The notes under the pieces were generated by a model. That model saw nothing but the letters and a program-made list of their open reading frames with translations, searched no databases and was not told the DNA's origin. The translations under genes were made by a program, and so were the position numbers. From the NCBI GenBank assembly GCA_003565195.1, contig PXCX01000201.1, positions 1 to 5,240 of the forward strand: a stretch of 5,240 nucleotides of DNA, given 5' to 3'. Below are positions 1-5,240 of this stretch, in pieces. The first letter of the stretch is position 1. Every line of letters begins with the position of its first letter. The DNA is from PVC group bacterium (lineage in GTDB: Bacteria; Verrucomicrobiota; Kiritimatiellia; CAIKKV01; PXCX01).

Positions 1-1398
1 CCCGACGGCGCCCCGGTTCTCCGGACGCCTTTCGGGCTGATTCACATGGTGCGTCCGTTCCTGTTGGAACATCCGGAAATGCGCCTGGCCCGCGGGCCGG
101 ACGACACCGCGGACCCGGGTGGGCGCATAAGCACGATCCGGTTGATCGGTGACGCGCCCCCTTCCGTTACATTCGAGGCAGGCGATCTGTCGATCTGGAC
201 GAGTCCGCGCAACGGAAACTTTACCCGGTACGACGGTCCCGTCGTGCTACGCGAGAGTCTGGAATGGCGTCCGGGGTTTCCGTATGAGGATCGGGAAAGC
301 CGCGTAGTATCGCTGGAGGCGCTTGAACTTCCGGAGAACGCAAACTTCTTTCTGGTCACTTGCGCCGCGAACAGCGACGCAGGCGATATGATCAATACGA
401 TCGGGGGAATTGTCGAGCTGGCAGCAGCGGACGGGCGGGTTGTCCCCTCGTCGGCTTCGCGCCGGAGAGTCGACGCGGATGCATTGTTCGAACATACGCA
501 GGCGCTGGCGCGGCTGGGAATGAGCCGCTACCTGGCCCTTCCCGAGTTGGCGGACCTGCTCCGGGATCGGGAACGGTTCCTGGCGCTCTGTGAAGGCATG
601 TTCGACTTTCGCACACAGAGCAAGGAGGTATCGTTCGGGCCGGGCCGCGAGCTGGCGATCATGCGCGGCAAGCATCGCTGCGTTTACGGCGCTTCCCATC
701 CGGTCTATCCGGAAGTGCGTGAGGACTGGCTCAATCATATTCGACGCTGCATCGACCGGGGGGTCGACGGCGTCAATATCCGCATTGCCAGCCACAATTT
801 CGGCGGCTGCCGCGATCCCTGGGCCTACGGGTTCAACCAACCGGCGCTGGCACGGATGGCCCACCCGGAGAACACCGCGGAAGCCGCGAAGATCAACGGC
901 GAAGCATTCACGACCTTCCTGCGAGAGGCCCGCGAGTTACTGCACGCGTACGGCAAGGAGATCGGAGTCCAGGTGTATGCCCAAATGTTTGGCCATGATG
1001 AAAGGGATCCCGGGAGATGCCCTCTACCGCGCAATTTCGATTGGAACTGGGAGGCGTGGATCCGCGACATCGCGGACTACGTGGAATTGCGCGGCGGATT
1101 CTCGATGCGCGAGGCCAACGCGCGCGAGGTGGCGGACAGGGTTGGTCTGGCCGCCCGCGAAGCCGGGATTCCATTCATTTACCAGGGCAACCGGTTGGCC
1201 ACCCATTTTGACGGACCCCATCCGAGCCTGGCCCGTGAGATGGACTGGACACGGGAGCATCCGGACATTACGATGTATGACCTGTACGAAACAGCGAACT
1301 TCACCCGGATCGATGCCCACGGCGAATTCGAGGGAAGCCCGGAGATCGCGGATATTGCGCGAAACCATTGGTGGAAAAGAAGAAACAGCCATCCATGA
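1..1398 (+). CDS. Putative TIM-barrel glycoside-hydrolase-like protein, 5' end outside window
   Basis: The frame is open from base 1, with 15 sense codons before the first ATG at 46. That ATG has no Shine-Dalgarno sequence, so the true start is probably upstream and 465 residues are visible. Numbering from the Met at 46: residues 1-140 look like a beta-rich N-terminal domain, ending in 'NTIGGIVEL'. Residues 145-440 alternate helices and short hydrophobic strands as in an (alpha/beta)8 barrel, for example 'RGVDGVNIRIASHN' (238-251), 'GKEIGVQVYAQMFG' (303-316) and 'GIPFIYQGNRL' (374-384). The motif 'FDWNWEAWIRDIADYVE' (331-347) is rich in aromatic and acidic residues, as in sugar-binding clefts. 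The layout recalls glycoside-hydrolase-like proteins of the GHL/family-10-like kind found beside sulfatases in PVC bacteria. I cannot name the family or the catalytic acids. The stop overlaps the next sulfatase start (ATGA), which supports a shared role in sulfated glycan breakdown. It could instead be a non-catalytic barrel protein. Confidence 0.6.
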   Translation, partial: PDGAPVLRTPFGLIHMVRPFLLEHPEMRLARGPDDTADPGGRISTIRLIGDAPPSVTFEAGDLSIWTSPRNGNFTRYDGPVVLRESLEWRPGFPYEDRESRVVSLEALELPENANFFLVTCAANSDAGDMINTIGGIVELAAADGRVVPSSASRRRVDADALFEHTQALARLGMSRYLALPELADLLRDRERFLALCEGMFDFRTQSKEVSFGPGRELAIMRGKHRCVYGASHPVYPEVREDWLNHIRRCIDRGVDGVNIRIASHNFGGCRDPWAYGFNQPALARMAHPENTAEAAKINGEAFTTFLREARELLHAYGKEIGVQVYAQMFGHDERDPGRCPLPRNFDWNWEAWIRDIADYVELRGGFSMREANAREVADRVGLAAREAGIPFIYQGNRLATHFDGPHPSLAREMDWTREHPDITMYDLYETANFTRIDAHGEFEGSPEIADIARNHWWKRRNSHP

Positions 1399-2837
1399 AG
1401 AATACCCACAGTGACCGACCCAACGTGCTTTACCTGATGACGGACCAGCAGAAGGCGTCCGCCGCGAGTTTTCTTGGCAACCGTCTGGTGCCAAGCCCTT
1501 TCATGGATCGCATGGCGGCGGAAGGGATGGTTTTCGAGAATGCCTATACGGCCAGTTCAATCTGCACGCCGTCCCGGGCGTCGGTTCATACGGGCACCTA
1601 CCCGCTCGTGCATCAGGTGACTTGTCACCAGAATCGCGCGCCATGGAATATGCCGCAGCTCGCGGAGCTGTTCCAGCAACGCGGCTACTACACCGCGGTG
1701 GGCGGTCACTACGAGATGAACCGGAATTTGAGCCGCGGCTGGCACGAGCAGTCTTCTTTCATCGAACGCGGACAGCTCTCTAATTCGGTTGCCGCTTGGA
1801 TGCAGCAGGCACGCCGGGATGTGGCGTGGTCTTCAGGGGCAGCCGGGTATGCGGAGCGCGAGGGCAGCGATTATCTTGTCACTGACCGAATCCTTCGTAT
1901 GGTCGAGCAGATCGCCGCGGCGGACGCACCGTTCTTTCTGCATGTCTGCCTGCCCAGTCCGCACCCGCCATACTTTGTGCCGGACCCTTACAGCGACCTG
2001 GTCGATCCCGATACCGTCCCCCTGCCGCCGCGGGGCTCGGACGAGGGGCGGCCCGAATGGCAATTCCGCTGCCTGGAAGAGAACGGTACGGCTCGGGCAA
2101 CCGAGAGCGATATTCGAAGCGTTATCGCCGCCTATTACGGGATGATCGCGTACGCGGATGCCAACCTGCGGCGTATCTGGGACGCGCTGGACCGACACGG
2201 GCTTTGTGAGAATACATGGGTCGTGATTGGATCCGATCATGGCGATTACACGGGGGAGAAAGGGCTGTTCAACAAAACCGAGTCCTTGTACGAGTGCCTG
2301 CTGCATGTGCCGCTGATCCTGCGCGCGCCCGCCGGCGTTCGGGCCCCGCGCGGAATGCGCATCCATCATCTGGTCAACACGGTGGATCTCTTCCCCACCC
2401 TGCTGGGGATCGCCGGCTCGAAAATCCCCGGATACACCCAGGGACGCAACCTGCTCCCCTGGATCAATAGCGGCGCGCGTGATCCGCTGCATGATTGTGT
2501 CTACGCACAGGTCGGGGATTACCATGGGTTTCTGAAGACAACCTGGCCGGGCGGCATCCCGGATTCCGGCCGCCATCCTTCCCTCCTGCAGGGTGCGCGC
2601 ACTTTTGATTTTTCCTTTGTCCGCGATCCGGACTATGGCGACGAGGCCTACGACCTGCGGTCGGACCCCAATGAGTTGAATAACCTGCTCAAGCGGACCA
2701 ACGGTACGGACAGCAATTCTACCCACGTGGACGATCTGCGGCGAAAGGTGGATGCGTTTGACCGCGAATGCATCGAGTTGCGCGAAAAACTGGGCGTCGT
2801 GCCCGGCGACCGCGGCTTTGTCGAGGGATGGGAATAG
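1395..2837 (+). CDS. Sulfatase (Cys-type, arylsulfatase/alkaline phosphatase superfamily), sulfatase 1
   Basis: A 480-residue member of the sulfatase family (PF00884 type) that hydrolyses sulfate esters, probably on a glycan. The signature 'CTPSRASVHTG' starts at Cys57, the residue converted to formylglycine. Other expected positions are Asp17-Gln18 in 'LMTDQQ' (metal site), His190 in 'SPHPPY', Asp281-His282 in 'GSDHGDYTGEKG' (metal and formylglycine pocket) and Lys294. The C-terminal subdomain carries the usual 'YDLRSDPNELNNL' (419-431). The usual GKxH motif is replaced by 'GGHYEM' (103-108), so the Lys position is His105 and the His position appears to be Glu107. No signal peptide is visible: the N-terminus is short and polar and runs straight into the first strand, so a cytoplasmic location is inferred. 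I chose the ATG at 1395 because it overlaps the upstream stop as ATGA and gives a normal family N-terminus; a TTG at 1368 would add nine lysine-rich residues. There is no strong Shine-Dalgarno site, which fits coupling to the upstream gene. Sulfatase identity is secure; the substrate is unknown. Confidence 0.93.
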   Translation: MKNTHSDRPNVLYLMTDQQKASAASFLGNRLVPSPFMDRMAAEGMVFENAYTASSICTPSRASVHTGTYPLVHQVTCHQNRAPWNMPQLAELFQQRGYYTAVGGHYEMNRNLSRGWHEQSSFIERGQLSNSVAAWMQQARRDVAWSSGAAGYAEREGSDYLVTDRILRMVEQIAAADAPFFLHVCLPSPHPPYFVPDPYSDLVDPDTVPLPPRGSDEGRPEWQFRCLEENGTARATESDIRSVIAAYYGMIAYADANLRRIWDALDRHGLCENTWVVIGSDHGDYTGEKGLFNKTESLYECLLHVPLILRAPAGVRAPRGMRIHHLVNTVDLFPTLLGIAGSKIPGYTQGRNLLPWINSGARDPLHDCVYAQVGDYHGFLKTTWPGGIPDSGRHPSLLQGARTFDFSFVRDPDYGDEAYDLRSDPNELNNLLKRTNGTDSNSTHVDDLRRKVDAFDRECIELREKLGVVPGDRGFVEGWE

Positions 2838-2842
2838 TCCAA

Positions 2843-2909
2843 ACAGTGCGTGAGTGTGTGAGGGTGTGAGGGTGAGGAAACCTCACATACCCACATACTC
2901 ACGCACTGT
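2843..2909. repeat. 67-bp imperfect palindrome (GT/AG-rich long hairpin) after sulfatase 1
   Basis: The arms are 2843-2871 and 2881-2909, separated by 9 bases. The outer 13 bases (ACAGTGCGTGAGT with ACTCACGCACTGT) pair perfectly. Over all 29 positions, 25 are Watson-Crick pairs, two are G-T and two are mismatches. The left arm contains a tandem 8-mer, GTGTGAGG at 2856-2863 and 2864-2871, then GTGAGG at 2872-2877. The last can pair instead with CCTCAC (2881-2886) around an AAA loop. It begins five bases after the sulfatase 1 stop. No T-run follows, so it is not a standard intrinsic terminator, but RNA from it would fold strongly and could protect or define the 3' end of the upstream transcript. 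The sharply different base composition suggests a dispersed repeat or miniature palindromic element. Confidence 0.85.
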
Positions 2910-2965
2910 CGATCTTATACTTTCTTGTTATTTATTGCAGCAACCGGCCGATAAGCCACGAACGC

Positions 2966-2971
2966 TATAAT
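2966..2971 (+). promoter_or_regulatory. Possible -10 box (TATAAT) upstream of sulfatase 2
   Basis: A perfect TATAAT lies 65 bases before the sulfatase 2 start, downstream of an AT-rich stretch (2910-2940). No convincing -35 box is found at 16-18 bases: the sequence there reads around 'aaccggc'. A second, weaker box, TATGAT, is at 3011-3016. An imperfect inverted repeat, GCGCG (2974-2978) and CGCGC (2994-2998), just downstream could be an operator but is weak. The palindrome before it and the 199-base gap make a separate promoter for sulfatase 2 and the following gene plausible. Confidence 0.35.
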
Positions 2972-3025
2972 TTGCGCGTTTAACGATGGCATTCGCGCGA
3001 TCGGTTATGGTATGATCTGCAAGAA

Positions 3026-3031
3026 AAGGAG
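3026..3031 (+). promoter_or_regulatory. Ribosome binding site of sulfatase 2
   Basis: AAGGAG lies five bases before the ATG at 3037 (within 'aaaaggagttgctatg'). This fixes the sulfatase 2 start and shows that it is translated independently, unlike sulfatase 1. Confidence 0.8.
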
Positions 3032-3036
3032 TTGCT

Positions 3037-4539
3037 ATGCCAGACAAACCGCATATTATTATTTTTAACCCGGATGAATGGCGTGGCGACGTGCTGGGGC
3101 ATGTCGGCAACCCGGCCGCCGTCACACCGAATCTCGACCGGTTCGCGCTCGAGGATGGCGTTTCCTTCGCGAATGCCTTTTGCCAGAATCCCGTATGTAC
3201 CCCGAGCCGCTGCAGTTTCATGAGCGGTTGGTACCCGCACGTACGCGGCCATCGCACCATGTACCACATGCTGCACCCGGAACGCGGGGAGCCGAATCTG
3301 CTGAAAATTCTCAAGGAAAACGGGTACTTTGTCTGGTGGGGCGGCAAGAACGACCTGGTTCCCGGGCAATCCGGCGATACGGATTATTGCGATGTCCGGT
3401 TCTGGCCTTCCTCCGATGACTATGCCCGCTGGGGCTGCGCGCCACACGAGGGGCGCTATGGCTCCCAGGATCAATGGCGCGGACCGCCGGAGGGTGACAA
3501 TTTTTACAGTTTTTACAAGGGAAAACTCGAAAAAGGCGACGCGGAGTTCTGTTGTGACGGCGACTGGGCCATGTTGCTGGGGGCGCTGGATTTTGTTCGC
3601 TCGTATCGCGGAGATCAACCGCTTTGCCTCTACCTGCCGCTCGGGGCGCCGCATCCGCCTTACGCCGTGGAAGAGCCCTGGTACGGCATCACCGACCGGA
3701 CCAAGCTGCCGCCCCGCGCCCGCTTTCCCGAAAACGGCGCCGGAAAACCCGAGATTTTCAAGGGGCTTCACACCGGCCAGCGCCTGGAGGGCTGGAGCGA
3801 GGATCGATGGGACGAATTGCGCGCGACCTATTACGGCATGTGTTCGCGGCTGGATCACCAGTTCGGTCGCCTGATGAATGGATTGCAAGACGCCGGGCTG
3901 TACGACGATGCGGCCGTGTTCGTTTTTTCCGACCACGGCGACTTTGCCGGCGATTACGACCTGGTGGAAAAGACGCAGAATACGTTCGAGGATTGTCTCA
4001 CCCGCGTTCCCTTGCTGTTCAAGCCTCCCGCCGGAACGCCGCTCCAACCCGGGATCCGTGACGCTTTGGTGGAGCTCATCGATTTTACCGCAACGGTGTA
4101 TGACTTGACCGGCATAAAGCCAGGTTATGATCACTTCGGCAAGAGTCTTTTACCGCTGGTCGCCGGAGAGACCGACGAACACCGCGATGCGGTCTTTTGC
4201 GAGGGCGGACGCCGGTACGGCGAGTTCCAGGCCATGGAAAGGGAAAGTAAATCCGCCGGAAACGCCACCGGACTGTATTCACCACGCATGCGGCTGCAAA
4301 CGACCGACGACAAACCGTACCACGGCAAGGCGACCATGTGCCGTACGCGCCACCACAAATATGTGTATCGGTTGTACGAGAAGGACGAACTTTACGATCT
4401 TGACGCCGACCCGCGCGAGGAACGGAATTGCATTGACGATCCCGGTATGCAATCCATGGTCGCGGCGCTTCGGGAACGGCTGTTGCGCTGGAGCGTTGAA
4501 ACCGCCGATGTCGTACCGCAGGAAATCGACAAGCGGTGA
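3037..4539 (+). CDS. Sulfatase (Cys-type, arylsulfatase superfamily), sulfatase 2
   Basis: A 500-residue sulfatase, full length for the family, that hydrolyses sulfate esters and probably acts on a sulfated sugar. The signature 'CTPSRCSFMSG' starts at Cys54, the formylglycine precursor. Asp13 in 'FNPDEWRGD' replaces the common DD or DQ metal motif with Asp-Glu. Other expected residues are Lys104 in 'WWGGKNDL', His206 in 'GAPHPPY', Asp299-His300 in 'FSDHGDFAGDYDL' and Lys312. The second residue of the GKxH motif is Asp106 rather than His. The C-terminal subdomain ends with 'ELYDLDADPREERN' (451-464). The region 120-175 is rich in Trp, Tyr, Asp and Cys and may form a subfamily-specific substrate loop. 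No signal peptide is seen; the N-terminus 'MPDKPHIIIFNPDE' goes directly into the first core strand, so a cytoplasmic enzyme is likely. It clearly differs from sulfatase 1, so the two probably act on different sulfate positions. It has its own strong ribosome site and probably shares a transcript with the gene at 4567. The substrate cannot be assigned. Confidence 0.94.
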   Translation: MPDKPHIIIFNPDEWRGDVLGHVGNPAAVTPNLDRFALEDGVSFANAFCQNPVCTPSRCSFMSGWYPHVRGHRTMYHMLHPERGEPNLLKILKENGYFVWWGGKNDLVPGQSGDTDYCDVRFWPSSDDYARWGCAPHEGRYGSQDQWRGPPEGDNFYSFYKGKLEKGDAEFCCDGDWAMLLGALDFVRSYRGDQPLCLYLPLGAPHPPYAVEEPWYGITDRTKLPPRARFPENGAGKPEIFKGLHTGQRLEGWSEDRWDELRATYYGMCSRLDHQFGRLMNGLQDAGLYDDAAVFVFSDHGDFAGDYDLVEKTQNTFEDCLTRVPLLFKPPAGTPLQPGIRDALVELIDFTATVYDLTGIKPGYDHFGKSLLPLVAGETDEHRDAVFCEGGRRYGEFQAMERESKSAGNATGLYSPRMRLQTTDDKPYHGKATMCRTRHHKYVYRLYEKDELYDLDADPREERNCIDDPGMQSMVAALRERLLRWSVETADVVPQEIDKR

Positions 4540-4546
4540 ACCGCTT
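4531..4546 (+). other. Small perfect stem-loop enclosing the sulfatase 2 stop codon
   Basis: AAGCGG (4531-4536) and CCGCTT (4541-4546) form a perfect 6-bp stem, with the stop TGA inside the TGAA tetraloop. No T-run follows, so it is not a standard terminator. It ends seven bases before the next gene's Shine-Dalgarno site and could modulate translation of that gene. A chance occurrence is possible. Confidence 0.4.
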
Positions 4547-4553
4547 GATAACC

Positions 4554-4560
4554 AAGGAGG
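4554..4560 (+). promoter_or_regulatory. Strong ribosome binding site of the exported protein gene
   Basis: AAGGAGG lies six bases before the ATG at 4567, a near-perfect match to the anti-Shine-Dalgarno sequence. It decides the start and suggests that the downstream product was once made in quantity. Confidence 0.85.
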
Positions 4561-4566
4561 AGCACC

Positions 4567-5019
4567 ATGAAGGGAACGAAACGGAAATTGTTGTTGAACG
4601 GTCTTTGGATGCCGCGCGTGTTATGGATAGCGGCGCTATGGAGTCTGCCCCTGACGGGATGGGGACAGACAACCCACACGTGGGTCGGCAATGGCGCGGA
4701 TGCGCTGGCCACGACGGTCGAAAACTGGGATTCTTCGGCGGCGCCGGCGCCGGGCGACAGCGTGTTGTTCTCCAACGCGCACGCCGGCAACCCGCAAACC
4801 AATTGCACCTGGGATTTGGATGTCGCGATCGAAGACTGGACCCAGACGGAGGATTATTCCGGTACGGTCACCATCGAGACCCGCTATCCGGGGTTCGGTG
4901 CGTTCACCAACCTGCTCATCAACGGGGACGCCACGCTGGAGGGCGGCGCCTGGCGGCATCAGGATAATTATATGTATACAGCCGCACGGATCCCGTCCCC
5001 CGTTTGGAAGGCACGGTGA
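4567..5019 (+). CDS. Exported beta-strand-repeat-like protein, probably frameshifted and truncated
   Basis: 150 residues. The N-terminus has a basic region (residues 1-17, with Lys2, Lys5, Arg6, Lys7 and Arg17), a hydrophobic core (18-32) and a plausible signal peptidase site near 'GWGQ-TT' (31-36). The mature part opens with 'THTWVGNGADALATTVENW' (36-54) and 'APGDSVLFSN' (61-70), then 'YSGTVTI' (97-103) and 'NLLINGDATLEGG' (115-127). This pattern is what I know from the start of autotransporter-associated beta-strand repeat or PEP-CTERM-type surface proteins, which are numerous in Kiritimatiellota and Verrucomicrobiota. Such proteins usually run to many hundreds of residues and end in an anchor, and both are missing here. 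The last dozen residues ('AARIPSPVWKAR') lose the pattern, while another frame restores it, so a one-base loss near 4960-5000 is likely. It lies 27 bases after sulfatase 2 and is probably co-transcribed with it. A surface role in holding or sensing polysaccharide is possible but unproven. Confidence 0.7.
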   Translation: MKGTKRKLLLNGLWMPRVLWIAALWSLPLTGWGQTTHTWVGNGADALATTVENWDSSAAPAPGDSVLFSNAHAGNPQTNCTWDLDVAIEDWTQTEDYSGTVTIETRYPGFGAFTNLLINGDATLEGGAWRHQDNYMYTAARIPSPVWKAR

Positions 5020-5078
5020 TCGACAATGGCGGACAAATCATCTGGGTTGCGCCCGGTACCTTGTTTTTGATCCGTTGA
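4983..5078 (+). pseudogene. Frame-shifted continuation of the exported protein
   Basis: Read one base earlier than the gene at 4567, this stretch encodes 'RTDPVPRLEGTVIDN' followed by 'GGQIIWVAPGT' and stops at TGA 5076-5078. The 'EGTVIDNGGQIIW' pattern, a strand with a glycine turn, matches the style of beta-strand-repeat proteins much better than the in-frame ending at 5019. A single-base deletion in the genome, or an assembly or sequencing error, near 4960-5000 would explain it. Even after correction the protein would be only about 170 residues, so it seems truncated as well. Confidence 0.45.
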
Positions 5079-5135
5079 ATAGTCCCTTGTTTGAGAAAAC
5101 GTAACCGTTCACGGGGGGACGATTTCCCTGGGATC

Positions 5136-5185
5136 GCCACGCTCCCACCGGGCCAGAGGCCCTATGGGCCGGCGGCCAGCGTGGC
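5136..5185. repeat. 50-bp GC-rich imperfect palindrome
   Basis: GCCACGCT (5136-5143) pairs perfectly with AGCGTGGC (5178-5185). The inside can continue pairing (5145-5154 with 5166-5175, two mismatches) around the loop 5155-5165, with small bulges. Alternative inner hairpins, GGGCC-AGA-GGCCC (5150-5162) and GGCCC-TAT-GGGCC (5158-5170), are also possible. It lies in non-coding DNA after the broken gene. The shape is that of a dispersed REP-like palindrome; no T-run suggests a terminator. Confidence 0.6.
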
Positions 5186-5198
5186 AATGCCAGAGATG

Positions 5199-5232
5199 CC
5201 AGGCTGTGCGCCGCAGGCGCATCAGCCTGTGG
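5199..5232. repeat. Second GC-rich palindrome near the window edge
   Basis: AGGCTG-TGCGCC (5201-5212) pairs with GGCGCA (5216-5221) and CAGCCT (5223-5228) around a GCA loop, giving 12 pairs with a single bulged T. CC at 5199-5200 can add two more pairs with GG at 5231-5232. A near-tandem ATGCCAG (5187-5193 and 5196-5202) leads into it. Together with the hairpin at 5136-5185 it forms a two-palindrome cluster that probably continues past the window. Confidence 0.65.
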
Positions 5233-5240
5233 CGGAGAGC

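Noticed and set aside
46..48. ATG at 46 as the true start of the first gene
   Set aside because: The frame stays open to base 1 and no Shine-Dalgarno site precedes this ATG, so the gene most likely begins outside the window.
1368..1394. TTG start giving a nine-residue longer sulfatase 1
   Set aside because: The extra residues are lysine-rich and unlike family N-termini, and no ribosome site precedes the TTG. The ATG at 1395 gives the common ATGA overlap.
1833..2726. Long open frame on the minus strand (297 codons) opposite sulfatase 1
   Set aside because: Same reason: an antisense shadow of a gene with clear motifs, with no protein-like pattern of its own.
2843..2925. Rho-independent terminator after sulfatase 1
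   Set aside because: The stem is strong, but the downstream sequence 'cgatcttatactttc' has no continuous T-run.
2980..4134. Long open frame on the minus strand (384 codons) opposite sulfatase 2
   Set aside because: It lies wholly across a well-supported sulfatase with catalytic motifs, has no recognisable domain, and is the expected by-product of high GC and codon bias.
5087..5185. Integron attC or other recombination site
   Set aside because: Hairpins are present and there are AAC and GTT triplets near 5103-5109, but no paired core sites in the required arrangement and no integrase in the window.
5079..5240. Open reading frame continuing in the shifted frame to the window end
   Set aside because: Its translation is just the palindromic DNA read through, with no start codon context and no recognisable protein pattern.

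Overview
The window is GC-rich bacterial DNA read entirely on the plus strand. It carries a 5'-incomplete TIM-barrel, glycoside-hydrolase-like gene, two different Cys-type sulfatases, and a short exported protein that resembles the start of an autotransporter/PEP-CTERM-type beta-strand repeat protein. Several sulfatases next to a glycoside-hydrolase-like protein, plus a surface protein with a 'TWVGNGADAL...NW' opening, is typical of the PVC superphylum. Kiritimatiellota or Verrucomicrobiota look most likely, with Lentisphaerota or Planctomycetota possible. That placement is inference from gene content; there is no rRNA or phylogenetic marker here.

Layout: (1) 1-1398, a hydrolase-like gene whose frame is open to the left edge. 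(2) 1395-2837, sulfatase 1, which overlaps the first gene by the four bases ATGA and is probably translationally coupled to it. (3) 2838-3036, an intergenic region with a 67-bp GT/AG-rich imperfect palindrome directly after the sulfatase 1 stop, then AT-rich DNA with a TATAAT box and a good Shine-Dalgarno site. (4) 3037-4539, sulfatase 2. (5) 4567-5019, a signal-peptide-bearing protein 27 bases downstream with a very strong Shine-Dalgarno site; its frame is broken near 4960-5000, and the better-looking continuation runs in another frame to 5078. (6) 5079-5240, no gene recognised, containing two successive GC-rich hairpins that look like dispersed palindromic repeat DNA.

The likely joint role is breakdown of a sulfated glycan: sulfatases remove sulfate esters and the TIM-barrel protein may act on the sugar backbone. 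Neither sulfatase shows a signal peptide, so the simplest reading is cytoplasmic desulfation of imported oligosaccharides. The substrate cannot be read from the sequence. No formylglycine-generating enzyme, transporter or regulator lies in the window.

I see no clearly new system. The points most worth a second look are the substituted active-site motifs in the two sulfatases, the apparent frameshift and decay of the last gene, and the three palindromic elements.
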